NCBI GenBank assembly: GCA_016218685.1
Contig: JACRDD010000034.1
Location: 51,621-115,620, forward strand
Reading direction: 5' to 3'
Length of the DNA stretch: 64,000 bases
DNA from: Desulfobacterales bacterium
Lineage (GTDB): Bacteria > Desulfobacterota > Desulfobacteria > Desulfobacterales > Desulfosarcinaceae
Shown: positions 26,763 through 35,844 of the stretch, piece by piece
How the letters are laid out: each line of letters begins with the position of its first letter
Position numbering within the stretch: position 1 is the first letter of the stretch
Notes under the pieces: model-generated
What the model was told of the DNA's origin: nothing
Database searches by the model: none
What the model saw: the letters and a program-made list of their open reading frames with translations, nothing else
Translations under genes and position numbers: made by a program

Positions 26763-28268
26763 ATGCACGACGCCAACCATAGCATCCCCATCGTGGGGGC
26801 GCGCGCGGAGCACGCGGCGGGCCCCCGGGCGGCGCCAGGCCCGGGGGCGCCGGTGCGCCCGGGCGCCCGGGCCGACATCACCCTCGTCAACATGAACCTG
26901 CTCTACATCCGCCTGGAGGGCCGTATCGACTACGAGGCCCATCCGCCCCTCGGGCTCCTGTACCTGACCGCGGTGCTCGAACAAAACGGCCATACGGTTG
27001 ATTTCGTGGACTACCAGGTGCTGCCCCGGCGCAACCCCGGTGCGGACCCCTTCGATCTGGACACGGCCCTGGCCTACATCGGCGACACCGCCGCGGTCGT
27101 GGGTTTTTCCTGCATGGCCAATTTGCTGCCCTTCACCCTGCTGGTGGCCCAGCGCCTCAAGCAGCGCCATCCGGAGAAGATCGTTCTGCTGGGCGGGGTG
27201 GGGCCGTTCAGCGTGGAGTCGCTGATCCTCGAGCGTTTCCCCTGGATCGACATCGTCGCCCGGGGAGAAGCCGAACGCACCTTGCCGCTGCTTCTGAAGG
27301 CCCTGCCCGATGCGGGGGGGCTGGCGCGGGTTCCCGGCATCTTTTACCGGCGTGCCGACGGGTCGATCCATTCCACCGGCAAGCCCGGGCGCATCCGCGA
27401 TCTGGACGCTTTGCCCCTGCCGGCCTACCACCAGTTGGACATGGCCGCCTACGACGCCTTCGGCATGATCTCTTCGCGGGGCTGCCCCTATGCCTGCCGC
27501 TTCTGCAGCGTGGCCCCGGTGTGGGACCGGCACACCACCGACCGCAGCCACGACAGCATCCTGGCCGAGATCCGGCTGCTGCATGAGACGTACGGGGTGC
27601 AGACCGTGCTCTTCCAGGACGAGTTCTTCTACTCCAGCGAAGCCAAGATCCTCGACTTCTGCGACCGCCTGCAAGCCTCGGGCCTGGCGGTGCGCTGGAA
27701 GTGCTACGGCCGGGTGAACCTGGTCAGCGAGCGGGCCATGCGGCGCATGGCCGAGAGCGGCTGCATCCAACTGCGCTTCGGCATCGAATCGGGTTCGGAC
27801 CGCGTGCTCAAGCGCGTGGTGAAGGGCTTTCGCTTCAGCGAGGCCTTGCGCGCGGTGACCCAGGCCCTGAATATCTTCCCCTCGGTGGAGACCTTCTTCA
27901 TCTGGGGCTTTCCCTTCGAGGAGATGGATGACTTCTACGCGACGGCCCTGCAAATGGCCCGCTTCCGGCAGATGGGGGTCACCGTGCTGCCCTCGCTGCT
28001 CTCGTTGCTGCCCCAGACCGAGATCTACCGCGAATTCCGCCAGGGGAGCTACGGCGGCGCGCTGACTCTGGTGCCCGAGCTGGTGCCGATCTACGTGGTC
28101 ACCGGCCACGAGGTGGTCGACACCTGGAACGCGGTGCCCGAGCGCTACCGTCCCTATTATGACTTCATCGGGGCCCACCAGGAGATCTTCCCCGGGTTCT
28201 TCCTCTTCGACCCCGAGACCAACGTGCGGCCCAAATACGCGGCCCTGCGTGAGATGGGGTTCGCATGA
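26763..28268 (+). CDS. Cobalamin-binding (BchE-like) radical SAM protein
   Basis: The 501-residue protein has a B12-binding Rossmann region (about 38-190, ADITLVNMNLLY, VVGFSCMAN, VLLGGVGPFSVE). A radical SAM core follows with Cys241, 245 and 248 (CPYACRFC), FQDEFFYSS and the late motif FGIESGSDRVLK. The base-off His motif DxHxxG is absent, as in BchE-type enzymes. Residues 10-37 are an Ala/Gly/Pro/Arg-rich segment that looks like a late N-terminal addition. The homologous part starts near residue 38, so a Met at 44 (26892) is an alternative start. No clear Shine-Dalgarno precedes 26763. The stop overlaps the epimerase ATG (ATGA). Such enzymes catalyse methylation, cyclisation or ring oxidation on unactivated carbons; the substrate is unknown. 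Confidence 0.82.
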   Translation: MHDANHSIPIVGARAEHAAGPRAAPGPGAPVRPGARADITLVNMNLLYIRLEGRIDYEAHPPLGLLYLTAVLEQNGHTVDFVDYQVLPRRNPGADPFDLDTALAYIGDTAAVVGFSCMANLLPFTLLVAQRLKQRHPEKIVLLGGVGPFSVESLILERFPWIDIVARGEAERTLPLLLKALPDAGGLARVPGIFYRRADGSIHSTGKPGRIRDLDALPLPAYHQLDMAAYDAFGMISSRGCPYACRFCSVAPVWDRHTTDRSHDSILAEIRLLHETYGVQTVLFQDEFFYSSEAKILDFCDRLQASGLAVRWKCYGRVNLVSERAMRRMAESGCIQLRFGIESGSDRVLKRVVKGFRFSEALRAVTQALNIFPSVETFFIWGFPFEEMDDFYATALQMARFRQMGVTVLPSLLSLLPQTEIYREFRQGSYGGALTLVPELVPIYVVTGHEVVDTWNAVPERYRPYYDFIGAHQEIFPGFFLFDPETNVRPKYAALREMGFA

Positions 28269-29215
28269 GCGATCGGGTGCGACACGTGGCCGTGCTGGGC
28301 GGCAGCCGCTTCATTGGCCGGGCCATCGTGGAATTGCTGCTGGAAAAAGGCTGGCGCGTCACCACGGTCAACCGGGGGAAGACGCCGGTGGGCTATGCAA
28401 GGCCTGTCGCGCGTGTGACCGCCGACCGGTCCGATCCGGCCGGTTATGCCCGGGCCCTGGCCGGCATCGATGCGGATGGCGTCGTGGATGTGACCGCCTA
28501 CCACCCCGACGACACCCGCGTGGCAATAGACGCCTTTCGCGGCCGGCTGAAATGCTTCGTTCATATCAGCACGCTGAGCGTCTACCGCTGGCCTTTGGCC
28601 TGCCCGGTGGATGAAGCGGCGCCGCTGGAGAATGACGCGCGCAATGCCTATGGATTCGACAAGGCCGCCTGCGAGCGGCTGCTTTTCGACGAACCCACGG
28701 CCGGTCTGCCGTGGACCGTTCTGCGGTTGCCCGCGGTCTTCGGCCCCGGCGACCCCTGCTCGCGCGAAGCCTACCTCTACCGGCAAATCATCGAAGAAAA
28801 AGCGATCGTCGTACCGTCCCGGCCCTATGGCTGCCAGAACCTCTTCGTGGCCGATGCGGCCCGGGCCGTCCACCAGTTGCTGAAAAGTCCCCAGGTCGTG
28901 GGGCGGGCCTACAACGCCGGGGGCGTACCGTTTACTTTGGAAGCCTATGTAGAACTGCTGGCGCAACGCGCGGGCCAAGCGCCGCGCATGCTGCGCGCCG
29001 ACGGTGGCGTGCTGGCCCAGGGCGGGGCCGACCCGCGCAGAATTCCCTACTACTACGAAGGCGATCTGGTGCTGGACACGCGGCGGATAGGCGCGGAGAT
29101 CGGCTTCGCACCGGCCTGGGTGTTGGCGCCGGCCCTGGCCGCTACGTTAGCGGCCATCGAGCGGGCGCCGGAGCATGGCGCCTCGGACGCCTGGGGGCTG
29201 CCATGGCAGAAGTGA
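28265..29215 (+). CDS. NAD-dependent epimerase/dehydratase family protein
   Basis: This 316-residue extended SDR protein begins with the nucleotide-binding loop VLGGSRFIGRAIVE, carries VDVTAYHPDD, and has the partner lobe motif LRLPAVFGPGD. The active-site region is HISTLSVY with YGFDKAACE, where Tyr-x3-Lys is replaced by Y-G-F-D-K (spacing still YxxxK). It resembles the isoflavone-reductase/epimerase-like proteins often found beside radical SAM genes. It overlaps the upstream radical SAM gene by four bases and the downstream double radical SAM gene by 13, so it is an integral part of the operon. It may supply a modified sugar or reduce an intermediate. The substrate cannot be read from the sequence. 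Confidence 0.83.
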   Translation: MSDRVRHVAVLGGSRFIGRAIVELLLEKGWRVTTVNRGKTPVGYARPVARVTADRSDPAGYARALAGIDADGVVDVTAYHPDDTRVAIDAFRGRLKCFVHISTLSVYRWPLACPVDEAAPLENDARNAYGFDKAACERLLFDEPTAGLPWTVLRLPAVFGPGDPCSREAYLYRQIIEEKAIVVPSRPYGCQNLFVADAARAVHQLLKSPQVVGRAYNAGGVPFTLEAYVELLAQRAGQAPRMLRADGGVLAQGGADPRRIPYYYEGDLVLDTRRIGAEIGFAPAWVLAPALAATLAAIERAPEHGASDAWGLPWQK

Positions 29216-31359
29216 AGCGGCACGCCTTCAGCCTGCAACTCACCGAGCGCTGCAACCTGGCCTGCCATTACTGCTACGTGCGCCGCCGGCCCGACCCCGA
29301 TCCCCTGGACTGCACGCCGGAGTTCTGCGAGCGTTTCATCGATTTCGCCTGCCGCGAGGCCGACGGCCCGGTCAAGATCACCTTCTTCGGCGGCGAGCCG
29401 CTGCTGCGGCCCGATCTCATCCGCCAGATGGTGGCCTACGCCCGGACGCTCCCCAGGGCCATCGGCTTTCATCTGATCACCAACGGGACCCTGCTCGACG
29501 ACGCCATGGGCGACTTCATCGCCGCGCACGGCATCGGGCTGGAGGTGAGCCTGGACGGTCCCCAGGCAATTCATGACGCCCACCGCGTCTTCGCCGACGG
29601 CGCGCCGAGCTTCCACGAGGTGCACAATCGTCTGCTGCGCTTTGTCGAACGCCACCCCAATCATCCGGTCTTCATCTTCTCCGTGGCCACCTCTCCGGCG
29701 CCGCTGCCCTGGCTGCAAGCCTTCTGCCGGGCCATCGACGCGCGCGGCTTTACTTACAATCCCGTGCGAAGGCCTAAAGAAGAGATGGCGCGCGAGACCA
29801 ACGGCGACGATGACCACGAGCGCATGGCCGCACTGCTCGAAGCAGGCCCGGTGCACCTCTGCGAAGCGGGCATCAATGCCACGGTCACGACCTGCGCGGG
29901 CGATATCTACCCCTGTCCTTTTTTCGTGGGCCACGCGGATCAGGTGATCGGCACCATCGCCCAAGGGTTCCAGGCGGACAAGGTCAAACCCTACCTGAAT
30001 CGCTACCGTGCGGCCCGCGCGGCATGCGTGCGGTGCGGGGCCCGGCGGGTGTGTGTCGCGGGATGCGCCTTCGAAGTCTACGAACGCGCCGGCCGGGTGG
30101 CGGTTCCGGCCAAAACCGATTGCCGGCAAACCCGGGCCGGGGCGCGCCGCCTTGGGGCCGCGACGCTGCGCATGGCGGCCGCGGCCCCGGAAAAATTGAT
30201 CCAAAGGATCGCCGTTCCGCCGAAACCCGCCCGGGCCGCAGCGCTCCACCCGGTGCCGCATAATTTTGTGGTTCGCCTGACCGGCCGCTGCAACCTGGCC
30301 TGTGACTACTGCTACGAGCAAGGCCACCGAGAGCGCGCCGACCTGGACCGGGCCACGGCCCTGCGGATCGCCCGCCACATTCTGGAAAGCCCTGCGACCG
30401 AGCCGCTCGTGGGACTTTTCGGGGGCGAGCCGCTGCTCAACTGGGAGATCGGAGAACTCCTGATCGAAGAGATTGCCCGGGGCGCCCGGCGCATCGGAAA
30501 GCGCCCCTTTTTCCACCTGACGACCAACGGGACACTGCTAACCCCGGAGATCGCCCGCACCGTCGCGCGCCACGCGGTCACGGTTCAGGTGAGCGTGGAC
30601 GGCCCCCCGGAACGGCACGACCGCCACCGGAAATATCGGGACGGCCGCGGCTCCTGGGAGGCCATGCACCGCGGCATCGAACGGCTGCGACAGGCCGACC
30701 CGGCCGCCCGGATCGACGGACAGGTGGTGCTGACGCCGGACAACCTCGACATGATCGCCACGGTCCGGCACTTGAAGCAAATGGGGTTGCGCCGGATCTC
30801 GTTCCTTACGGCCGGCTGGCAGACGGCCACCGGGCTGACCTGGTTGGCGGCGGACATCACGGCCCTCATGCAAGCCCGGGCGGATTTCTTCCCCTTCTTT
30901 ATGGCGTCGGCCCTGCGGGGCGCCGCCGAGGTGGATATGGGGTTTGCCAGTCTGGTGGCTGCCGAGCCCGACGGCCCGGCGGGCATCTGCGAGTGCGGCG
31001 CGGGCGAAATCTTCATCGACACGCACGGGGCGATCCATCGCTGTCCCCAGCTCTATGCGGCGGGCCACCCGCCCATCGGGCAGTGCGGGCCGATCTGTGA
31101 AGAAAAGCAAATCGGAAGGTCCGACCAGGCAGCAGTCGATGCCGCCTGCCGCGCCTGCTGGGCCTTTGCCCGCTGCGGCGGCGGCTGCATGGTGCGCAAC
31201 CAGCGCTGTCCCTGGATGGCATCCCCTGCGCCGCGCCACGAAACGCTGTGGTGCGACCTGCTGCGGGCCGAATTCGGCCGGGCCATGCTGGCCTACCGCC
31301 TGCTGCAAAGCCGGCGGCCGCGGGCCAATGCCGCCATCAAAGCCATGTTTGGAGCCTGA
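29203..31359 (+). CDS. Tandem radical SAM/SPASM protein with two complete modules
   Basis: This 718-residue protein contains two radical SAM/SPASM enzymes in one chain. Module 1 has Cys17, 21, 24 (CNLACHYC), FFGGEPLLRP, LITNGTLL, SLDGP and SPASM cysteines at 220, 231, 238, 275, 278, 284, 288 and 307. Module 2 has Cys363, 367, 370 (CNLACDYC), LFGGEPLLNWE, TTNGTLLTP, SVDGPPERHDRH and its own SPASM cysteines (CECGAGEIFIDTHGAIHRC, then CRACWAFARCGGGC). The link at about 310-350 is Ala/Arg-rich. The ATG at 29203 overlaps the epimerase by 13 bases; frames further upstream are antisense-like. Two modules sharing one polypeptide suggest sequential modification of one peptide, but this is inference. 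No frameshift is needed to read the fusion. Confidence 0.9.
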   Translation: MAEVKRHAFSLQLTERCNLACHYCYVRRRPDPDPLDCTPEFCERFIDFACREADGPVKITFFGGEPLLRPDLIRQMVAYARTLPRAIGFHLITNGTLLDDAMGDFIAAHGIGLEVSLDGPQAIHDAHRVFADGAPSFHEVHNRLLRFVERHPNHPVFIFSVATSPAPLPWLQAFCRAIDARGFTYNPVRRPKEEMARETNGDDDHERMAALLEAGPVHLCEAGINATVTTCAGDIYPCPFFVGHADQVIGTIAQGFQADKVKPYLNRYRAARAACVRCGARRVCVAGCAFEVYERAGRVAVPAKTDCRQTRAGARRLGAATLRMAAAAPEKLIQRIAVPPKPARAAALHPVPHNFVVRLTGRCNLACDYCYEQGHRERADLDRATALRIARHILESPATEPLVGLFGGEPLLNWEIGELLIEEIARGARRIGKRPFFHLTTNGTLLTPEIARTVARHAVTVQVSVDGPPERHDRHRKYRDGRGSWEAMHRGIERLRQADPAARIDGQVVLTPDNLDMIATVRHLKQMGLRRISFLTAGWQTATGLTWLAADITALMQARADFFPFFMASALRGAAEVDMGFASLVAAEPDGPAGICECGAGEIFIDTHGAIHRCPQLYAAGHPPIGQCGPICEEKQIGRSDQAAVDAACRACWAFARCGGGCMVRNQRCPWMASPAPRHETLWCDLLRAEFGRAMLAYRLLQSRRPRANAAIKAMFGA

Positions 31360-31363
31360 GCCA

Positions 31364-33118
31364 ATGAAGGGCACTTCGCTTCCCAAGGCCATCGACGTCG
31401 ATCTCCTGCTCGTTTTTCCGCCCTTTCAACGCCTGGTCGTCTCCATGGAGAATATCGGCATCGCCTACATCGCGGCGGCGGCCCGCGCCCAGGGGTTTAC
31501 GGCCGCCCTGCTCAATGCCGGTCTGCACGGCCTGGGGGTCGGCGACATCGTGGCCATCTTGAACCGCGCGCGCTTCCGGGTGCTGGGCATCTCCACCATC
31601 CACTGGACCCTGCCCGCGGCCGTGGCCATCGCGCGGGCGGCGCGCCAAAGCCATCCCGACAGCCATATCATCTTCGGCGGCATCGAGGCGGCCCTGGACG
31701 CCGAGCGCATTCTGCAGGAGTACCCGTTCGTGGACAGCGTGGGCCTGGGCGAGGGCGAACGGACGGTGGCGTCCCTATTGTGCGCCCTGAGCGCCGGAAG
31801 GGATTGGCGGGATATCGAAGGCCTCGCCTACCGCGTCGGCGACGCCATCCATTACACCCGGCCGGCCCAACTCATCGATCCCCTGGACGATCTGCCGTTT
31901 GCCGCCCGGGACGACATGGCCGCGGTGCGCGATGCCGGCGGCGCCGTGAGCATGAGTTCCAGCCGGGGCTGCCCGGGCCACTGCACCTTCTGCTCGGTGC
32001 GGGCCTTTTACGGACGCTCCCGGGGAGAGGCCTGGCGGGGCCGATCGCCCCTGTCCGTGGTGACCGAAATGCAGGCCCTTGAGGAACAATACGGCGCGCG
32101 CCTTTTCGCCTTCATCGACGAGACGGTGGTGGGCCCGGGCGAGCACGGCCCGGCGCGCCTCCGGGAGCTGGCCGCGCTGATCCGGGAAGCGCGCTTGGCG
32201 TGCGCGTTCTTCATGACCGTGCGGGCGGACCAGGTGGAAAAGAGGCTGTTCCGGGAATTGAAAGCCGCCGGGCTGCGCAAGGTCGAAATCGGCATCGAGT
32301 CCATGGCCCCCTCGCAATTGAAGCGCTACGGAAAGATCGCCGCCACGGAAGATAACGGCCGGGTCCTCGCAACGCTCGAAGATCTGGGCATCGCCGTGGA
32401 ACTCTTCATGGTGCCCTTCGATCCGGAGCTGACGCCGGCCGAGTTGGAGACCAACCTGCACTTCTTCCGCCAGCGCTTCCAACGGCGCGGCGGGTACGAT
32501 GTCTCTCCGCTGAGCATGGGCAATTACCTATATCCCTACCCCGGGACCGGGGCCAAGGCGCTCTACGAACAGAACGGGTGGCTGTCGGCCAACGGCCAGG
32601 CCCGGTTCCGCGCCCGGGACCGGCGGATACAAACGGTGGGCGAAGTCCTGATCCAGTTGGTGGGGGCCGTGGAACCGGCGTTTCCCATGTCGTACCTCGG
32701 GCTCGGCAATCTCTGGATCAACAGCGCCGGACTGCCGGAACCCGTTTATGACCGGATCGGCGGGATGTGCGCCGAGGTCGGCGAGCTCCTGGTGGAGGTG
32801 GCCCAATGGACGCTTGCGGTCGTCGCCCGGCCGCTGCCGATTCCCATGGGAGACATCGCGGCCCTGATCGCGGATCTGCGCGGCTTCCTGGCCCGGCTGG
32901 CCCCGCTGCGCCGGGAATTGGCCGCCATCGTCGCCGCCTGGAAGGGCAAGGGACCGCAAGCGCCGGCCATGGCCAGCGAAAATCGATTCGCCGCAGAACT
33001 CTATCGCCTGGGGGTGGCGCGCAAGAGCCGGATCGTCGCCGAGATGCAGGGCAGCGCGCCGGATGAGTATGAATGGATCACGGCGGTACTCGACATCCTC
33101 ACGAAAGGAGCCGCATGA
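31364..33118 (+). CDS. Cobalamin-binding radical SAM protein
   Basis: The 584-residue protein has a B12-binding-type N-terminal domain (VDLLLVFPPFQRLVVSMENI, HIIFGGIEAALD, SVGLGEGERT). A radical SAM core follows with Cys203, 207 and 210 (CPGHCTFC), FIDETVVGPG and VEIGIESMAPSQLKRY. A helical C-terminal extension of about 150 residues completes it. It starts four bases after the double radical SAM gene, and its stop overlaps the next radical SAM gene. It is the second cobalamin-type enzyme of the operon and differs clearly from the first. It may methylate or rearrange the same product. No substrate is evident. Confidence 0.85.
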   Translation: MKGTSLPKAIDVDLLLVFPPFQRLVVSMENIGIAYIAAAARAQGFTAALLNAGLHGLGVGDIVAILNRARFRVLGISTIHWTLPAAVAIARAARQSHPDSHIIFGGIEAALDAERILQEYPFVDSVGLGEGERTVASLLCALSAGRDWRDIEGLAYRVGDAIHYTRPAQLIDPLDDLPFAARDDMAAVRDAGGAVSMSSSRGCPGHCTFCSVRAFYGRSRGEAWRGRSPLSVVTEMQALEEQYGARLFAFIDETVVGPGEHGPARLRELAALIREARLACAFFMTVRADQVEKRLFRELKAAGLRKVEIGIESMAPSQLKRYGKIAATEDNGRVLATLEDLGIAVELFMVPFDPELTPAELETNLHFFRQRFQRRGGYDVSPLSMGNYLYPYPGTGAKALYEQNGWLSANGQARFRARDRRIQTVGEVLIQLVGAVEPAFPMSYLGLGNLWINSAGLPEPVYDRIGGMCAEVGELLVEVAQWTLAVVARPLPIPMGDIAALIADLRGFLARLAPLRRELAAIVAAWKGKGPQAPAMASENRFAAELYRLGVARKSRIVAEMQGSAPDEYEWITAVLDILTKGAA

Positions 33119-34473
33119 TGCGCCCAAAAACCAAGCCGCCGGCGCCGGCGGAGCTCAAGCGCCTGCGCGTGCTGGGCCGCTGCTTTGTTTACGATCCCCA
33201 AACGGTGCGCCACGTCGAACTCGACGGCCGGACCTGGCGCGGGGCGTGCCTGCCGGCGCCGGCCGATCTTCCGGCGCAGCCGTCGGCCGCCGGGGGGATG
33301 CCGCCGCCCGGTCTCAAGGGCCTGGTCCTGCAGGTGTCGCATGCCTGCAATCTGCGCTGCCGCTACTGCAGCGCCGATTTCGGCCGCTATGGCGCGGATT
33401 TCAGAGCCATGTCGGCCCAGACGGCCGAGCGGGCCGTCGAATTTCTCTTCGAGACGAGTAGTTCCAGGGACCTGGCGCTCACCTACTTCGGCGGCGAGCC
33501 GTTGCTCAACCTGGAGACGGTCTTCTCCTCGGCGCATTATGCGCGCACCCGGGCGGCCAAAGAGGGGCGCACGGTGGCCTTGCACCTGGTGACCAACGGC
33601 GTGCGGCTCACGCCCAAAGTTCTCTTCCAACTGGATGCGCTGGATTTCAGCCTCACGGTGAGCCTGGATGGCCCGGCGGCGTGCCATGACCCGGCCCGGC
33701 CCTCGGCCGACGGCAACGGCTCCCAGCGGATCATCGTGCGGGCGCTGGAGATCGCCAGGCAGTTGCCCATCGGCCGGCGCATCACGGTGCGCGGCACCTT
33801 CACGCGCCGGAGCGCCGCGTTCTTCCCCAATGTCCGCTACCTGGTCGAGAAGGGATTTTCCAGGAATATCGCTTTCGAACCCGTGTTTTTACCGGCCGCC
33901 CACCCCCTGGCATTGCGCTGGCGGGATCTGCCGGCCGTGAAGCGGGCCTATACGAGCCTGGCGAAGTACTACGTCCGCCGCTGGCGGCAAGGTGAGCCCT
34001 TTTGCCTGTGGGATCTGGACGATGCCATCACGCAACTGGCGCTGGCCAGACCGCGGCAATCGCGTTGCGGTGCGGGGGTGACGCTGCTGGCGGTGACTGC
34101 CGAAGAAACCCTCTACGCCTGCCACATGTCCACCGGCCTGTCCGGCGCCAAGCTGGGCAGCTTGCAGGAAGGGTTGATCACGCACCGCTGCCGCCCGTGG
34201 CAGGAGAAATACCGGGCGGGCCGATCGGGCTGCGCCGGCTGCTGGCTGCGCGCGGTGTGTGGCGGCGGCTGCAATACCCACGCCCTTTACTACCGTGACG
34301 GCCTGGACCGCCCTTACCGGCTGGAGTGTGAATGGATCGCCCACCGCTACCGGCTGGCGCTCTGGATCATGGCCGAACTGCCGGATTTGAAGCAGGCGTT
34401 GGCGGCCCGCGGCGCGCAGGAGGGGGCCGATGCCGGGCACCTTCTCCGCGCGCCGCTCTGGAGCTACCGGTGA
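33118..34473 (+). CDS. Radical SAM/SPASM protein, peptide-maturase type
   Basis: The 451-residue protein has a short N-terminal segment (RCFVYDPQTVRHVELDG) that reads like the leader-binding strand seen at the N-terminus of SCIFF/QhpD-type maturases. A Pro-rich linker and a radical SAM core follow: VSHACNLRCRYC (Cys77, 81, 84), YFGGEPLLNLE, VTNGVRLT and SLDGP. The SPASM region has CGAGVTLLAVTAEETLYAC and CAGCWLRAVCGGGC. ATG codons at 33115 and 33118 are both possible. I chose 33118 because AAAGGAG lies seven bases upstream; 33115 would give an ATGA overlap. It is the last gene of the CHAT-radical SAM operon and ends 16 bases from the convergent serpin. The substrate is unknown. Confidence 0.87.
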   Translation: MRPKTKPPAPAELKRLRVLGRCFVYDPQTVRHVELDGRTWRGACLPAPADLPAQPSAAGGMPPPGLKGLVLQVSHACNLRCRYCSADFGRYGADFRAMSAQTAERAVEFLFETSSSRDLALTYFGGEPLLNLETVFSSAHYARTRAAKEGRTVALHLVTNGVRLTPKVLFQLDALDFSLTVSLDGPAACHDPARPSADGNGSQRIIVRALEIARQLPIGRRITVRGTFTRRSAAFFPNVRYLVEKGFSRNIAFEPVFLPAAHPLALRWRDLPAVKRAYTSLAKYYVRRWRQGEPFCLWDLDDAITQLALARPRQSRCGAGVTLLAVTAEETLYACHMSTGLSGAKLGSLQEGLITHRCRPWQEKYRAGRSGCAGCWLRAVCGGGCNTHALYYRDGLDRPYRLECEWIAHRYRLALWIMAELPDLKQALAARGAQEGADAGHLLRAPLWSYR

Positions 34474-34489
34474 TCGAAGTGTTTTGAAA

Positions 34490-35701
34490 TCACTTCTGGC
34501 CGGGGTTCATCATGCGGCCCATGAACAGCAGCGTGCCGGTGGCGTCGTGGCGGATCAAGAAGAGAAAGGGATGATCGGCGCGGAACACTTCGGGCGGCGC
34601 CGGCATGCTCTTGGTGGCCATCTCCACGGCCGTGGCGGCCGCCGCCTCGGTGCCCTCCTCGTTGACTTCCACAACAGCCTTGTGCTTGACCTGGGAAATG
34701 AAGAGTTTGCCCTGGGGCCAGCCCATGCCCCGGAAATCGGCGCGATCCATGTCGAACGCATCCCGCACGCCCATTTTTTTCAAGGGCGCCGCCAGGTCAT
34801 AGCTCGTTTCAAGCTTGAACCTGGGCAAATAGAGCAGCACTTTTTGCGGCCGTTGCCCGTCCAGCGCGCTCAGCCATTGGCTCAGGCTCTGGGCGGTCAT
34901 TTTGGCTTCCAGGGCACCCAGGCCCTCCACCTGCCGGGGCAGCAGGACCACCATGGAGAACGCTTTGCCCTTGTAAGGCATGGCGATGGCCTGGAAATCC
35001 TCCTGGGACAGAAGCTTGAACTCTTCCTTCTGATGCATCATGGGTACGTTCAGCGCATCGGCGGCCGACCGCTTGAAAGGGGCCTCCTGGGTGCGGCTTT
35101 TTTCGAACCGGCGCTCCCAGATGCCTTTGAAATAGATGGCGTTCAGAATTACGCAGACCGAGTTGGGATCGAGATCGTCGAGGATCTTCTCGATCTTGGC
35201 CTCAGTCTTCTGCTTGACCCAGCCGTTGATGGCGCCCAGGTCGCCCGGGAAGATTTCGGCGGCATAGTTCTCTTCCAGGATCTGCTTGTACTCCGGGCTC
35301 ACGTCGCCGCCGGTGAGGATCAGCGCGTTGGCGATGTTCAGCTTCTGGCCGCTGGGCGCCATGCCGTCTGCCAGCGTCGCATTGAGCGCTTTGAAGGCTG
35401 GATGCAGTTGGCTCGGATCGAGCTGGAAATGCAGGGCCGCCTTCATCTCCCGGGCCGTGTTCTCTCTCGCGCCGCCATAGGTCATGGCCAGGGCCGAGGA
35501 GATGCTGTGGGGCGAGAAGAAAGTGTTGCGGTCCGCTTCGACGAGGTGGCCGTAAAGTTGTTCCGCGAAGGCGGTATTGCCTTGGGCCAGGGTCTCCTGG
35601 GACGGTGTTTGCGGGGTGGCCGCGGCCTTGGCCGGGGCGCAGGCGGCCAGACAGAGAACGCCCAGGAGCAGCGTCGAAAGGGTCAGGCATACACGCTTCA
35701 T
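34490..35701 (-). CDS. Serpin lipoprotein (serine/cysteine protease inhibitor)
   Basis: The 403-residue protein has a lipoprotein signal (lipobox LAAC) and a full-length serpin fold: FSPHSISSALAMTYGGAR, VILNAIYFKGIWERRF, LPRFKLETSYDL and the C-terminal DHPFLFLIRH. The reactive-centre loop hinge EEGTEAAAAT (348-357) is made of small residues, as in inhibitory serpins. Counting from the hinge puts Lys364 at P1 and Ser365 at P1', which predicts inhibition of trypsin-like proteases. It has its own AAAGGA ribosome site and lies convergent to the radical SAM operon. Membrane anchoring suggests protection of the envelope from a host, competitor or self protease, possibly the nearby exported CHAT protein; the last point is speculation. 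Serpins are uncommon in this lineage, so transfer is possible. Confidence 0.92.
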   Translation of the reverse strand: MKRVCLTLSTLLLGVLCLAACAPAKAAATPQTPSQETLAQGNTAFAEQLYGHLVEADRNTFFSPHSISSALAMTYGGARENTAREMKAALHFQLDPSQLHPAFKALNATLADGMAPSGQKLNIANALILTGGDVSPEYKQILEENYAAEIFPGDLGAINGWVKQKTEAKIEKILDDLDPNSVCVILNAIYFKGIWERRFEKSRTQEAPFKRSAADALNVPMMHQKEEFKLLSQEDFQAIAMPYKGKAFSMVVLLPRQVEGLGALEAKMTAQSLSQWLSALDGQRPQKVLLYLPRFKLETSYDLAAPLKKMGVRDAFDMDRADFRGMGWPQGKLFISQVKHKAVVEVNEEGTEAAAATAVEMATKSMPAPPEVFRADHPFLFLIRHDATGTLLFMGRMMNPGQK

Positions 35702-35844
35702 TTTTTGGTCCTTTCCAATCGATAAGATTCAAAGCCGGAATCAGCCTATTTGGTTATCGCTATTCTTTCAAGCACATCGTACATGCCCTTGACGCCGTGC
35801 ACGGCCTCGGCATAGAGTCGCACAAGACCACGGGGAGATTGGAC

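Noticed and set aside
26118..28178. 686-codon minus-strand frame over the operon.
   Set aside because: It is antisense to two well-supported genes and has a biased His/Gly/Arg composition.
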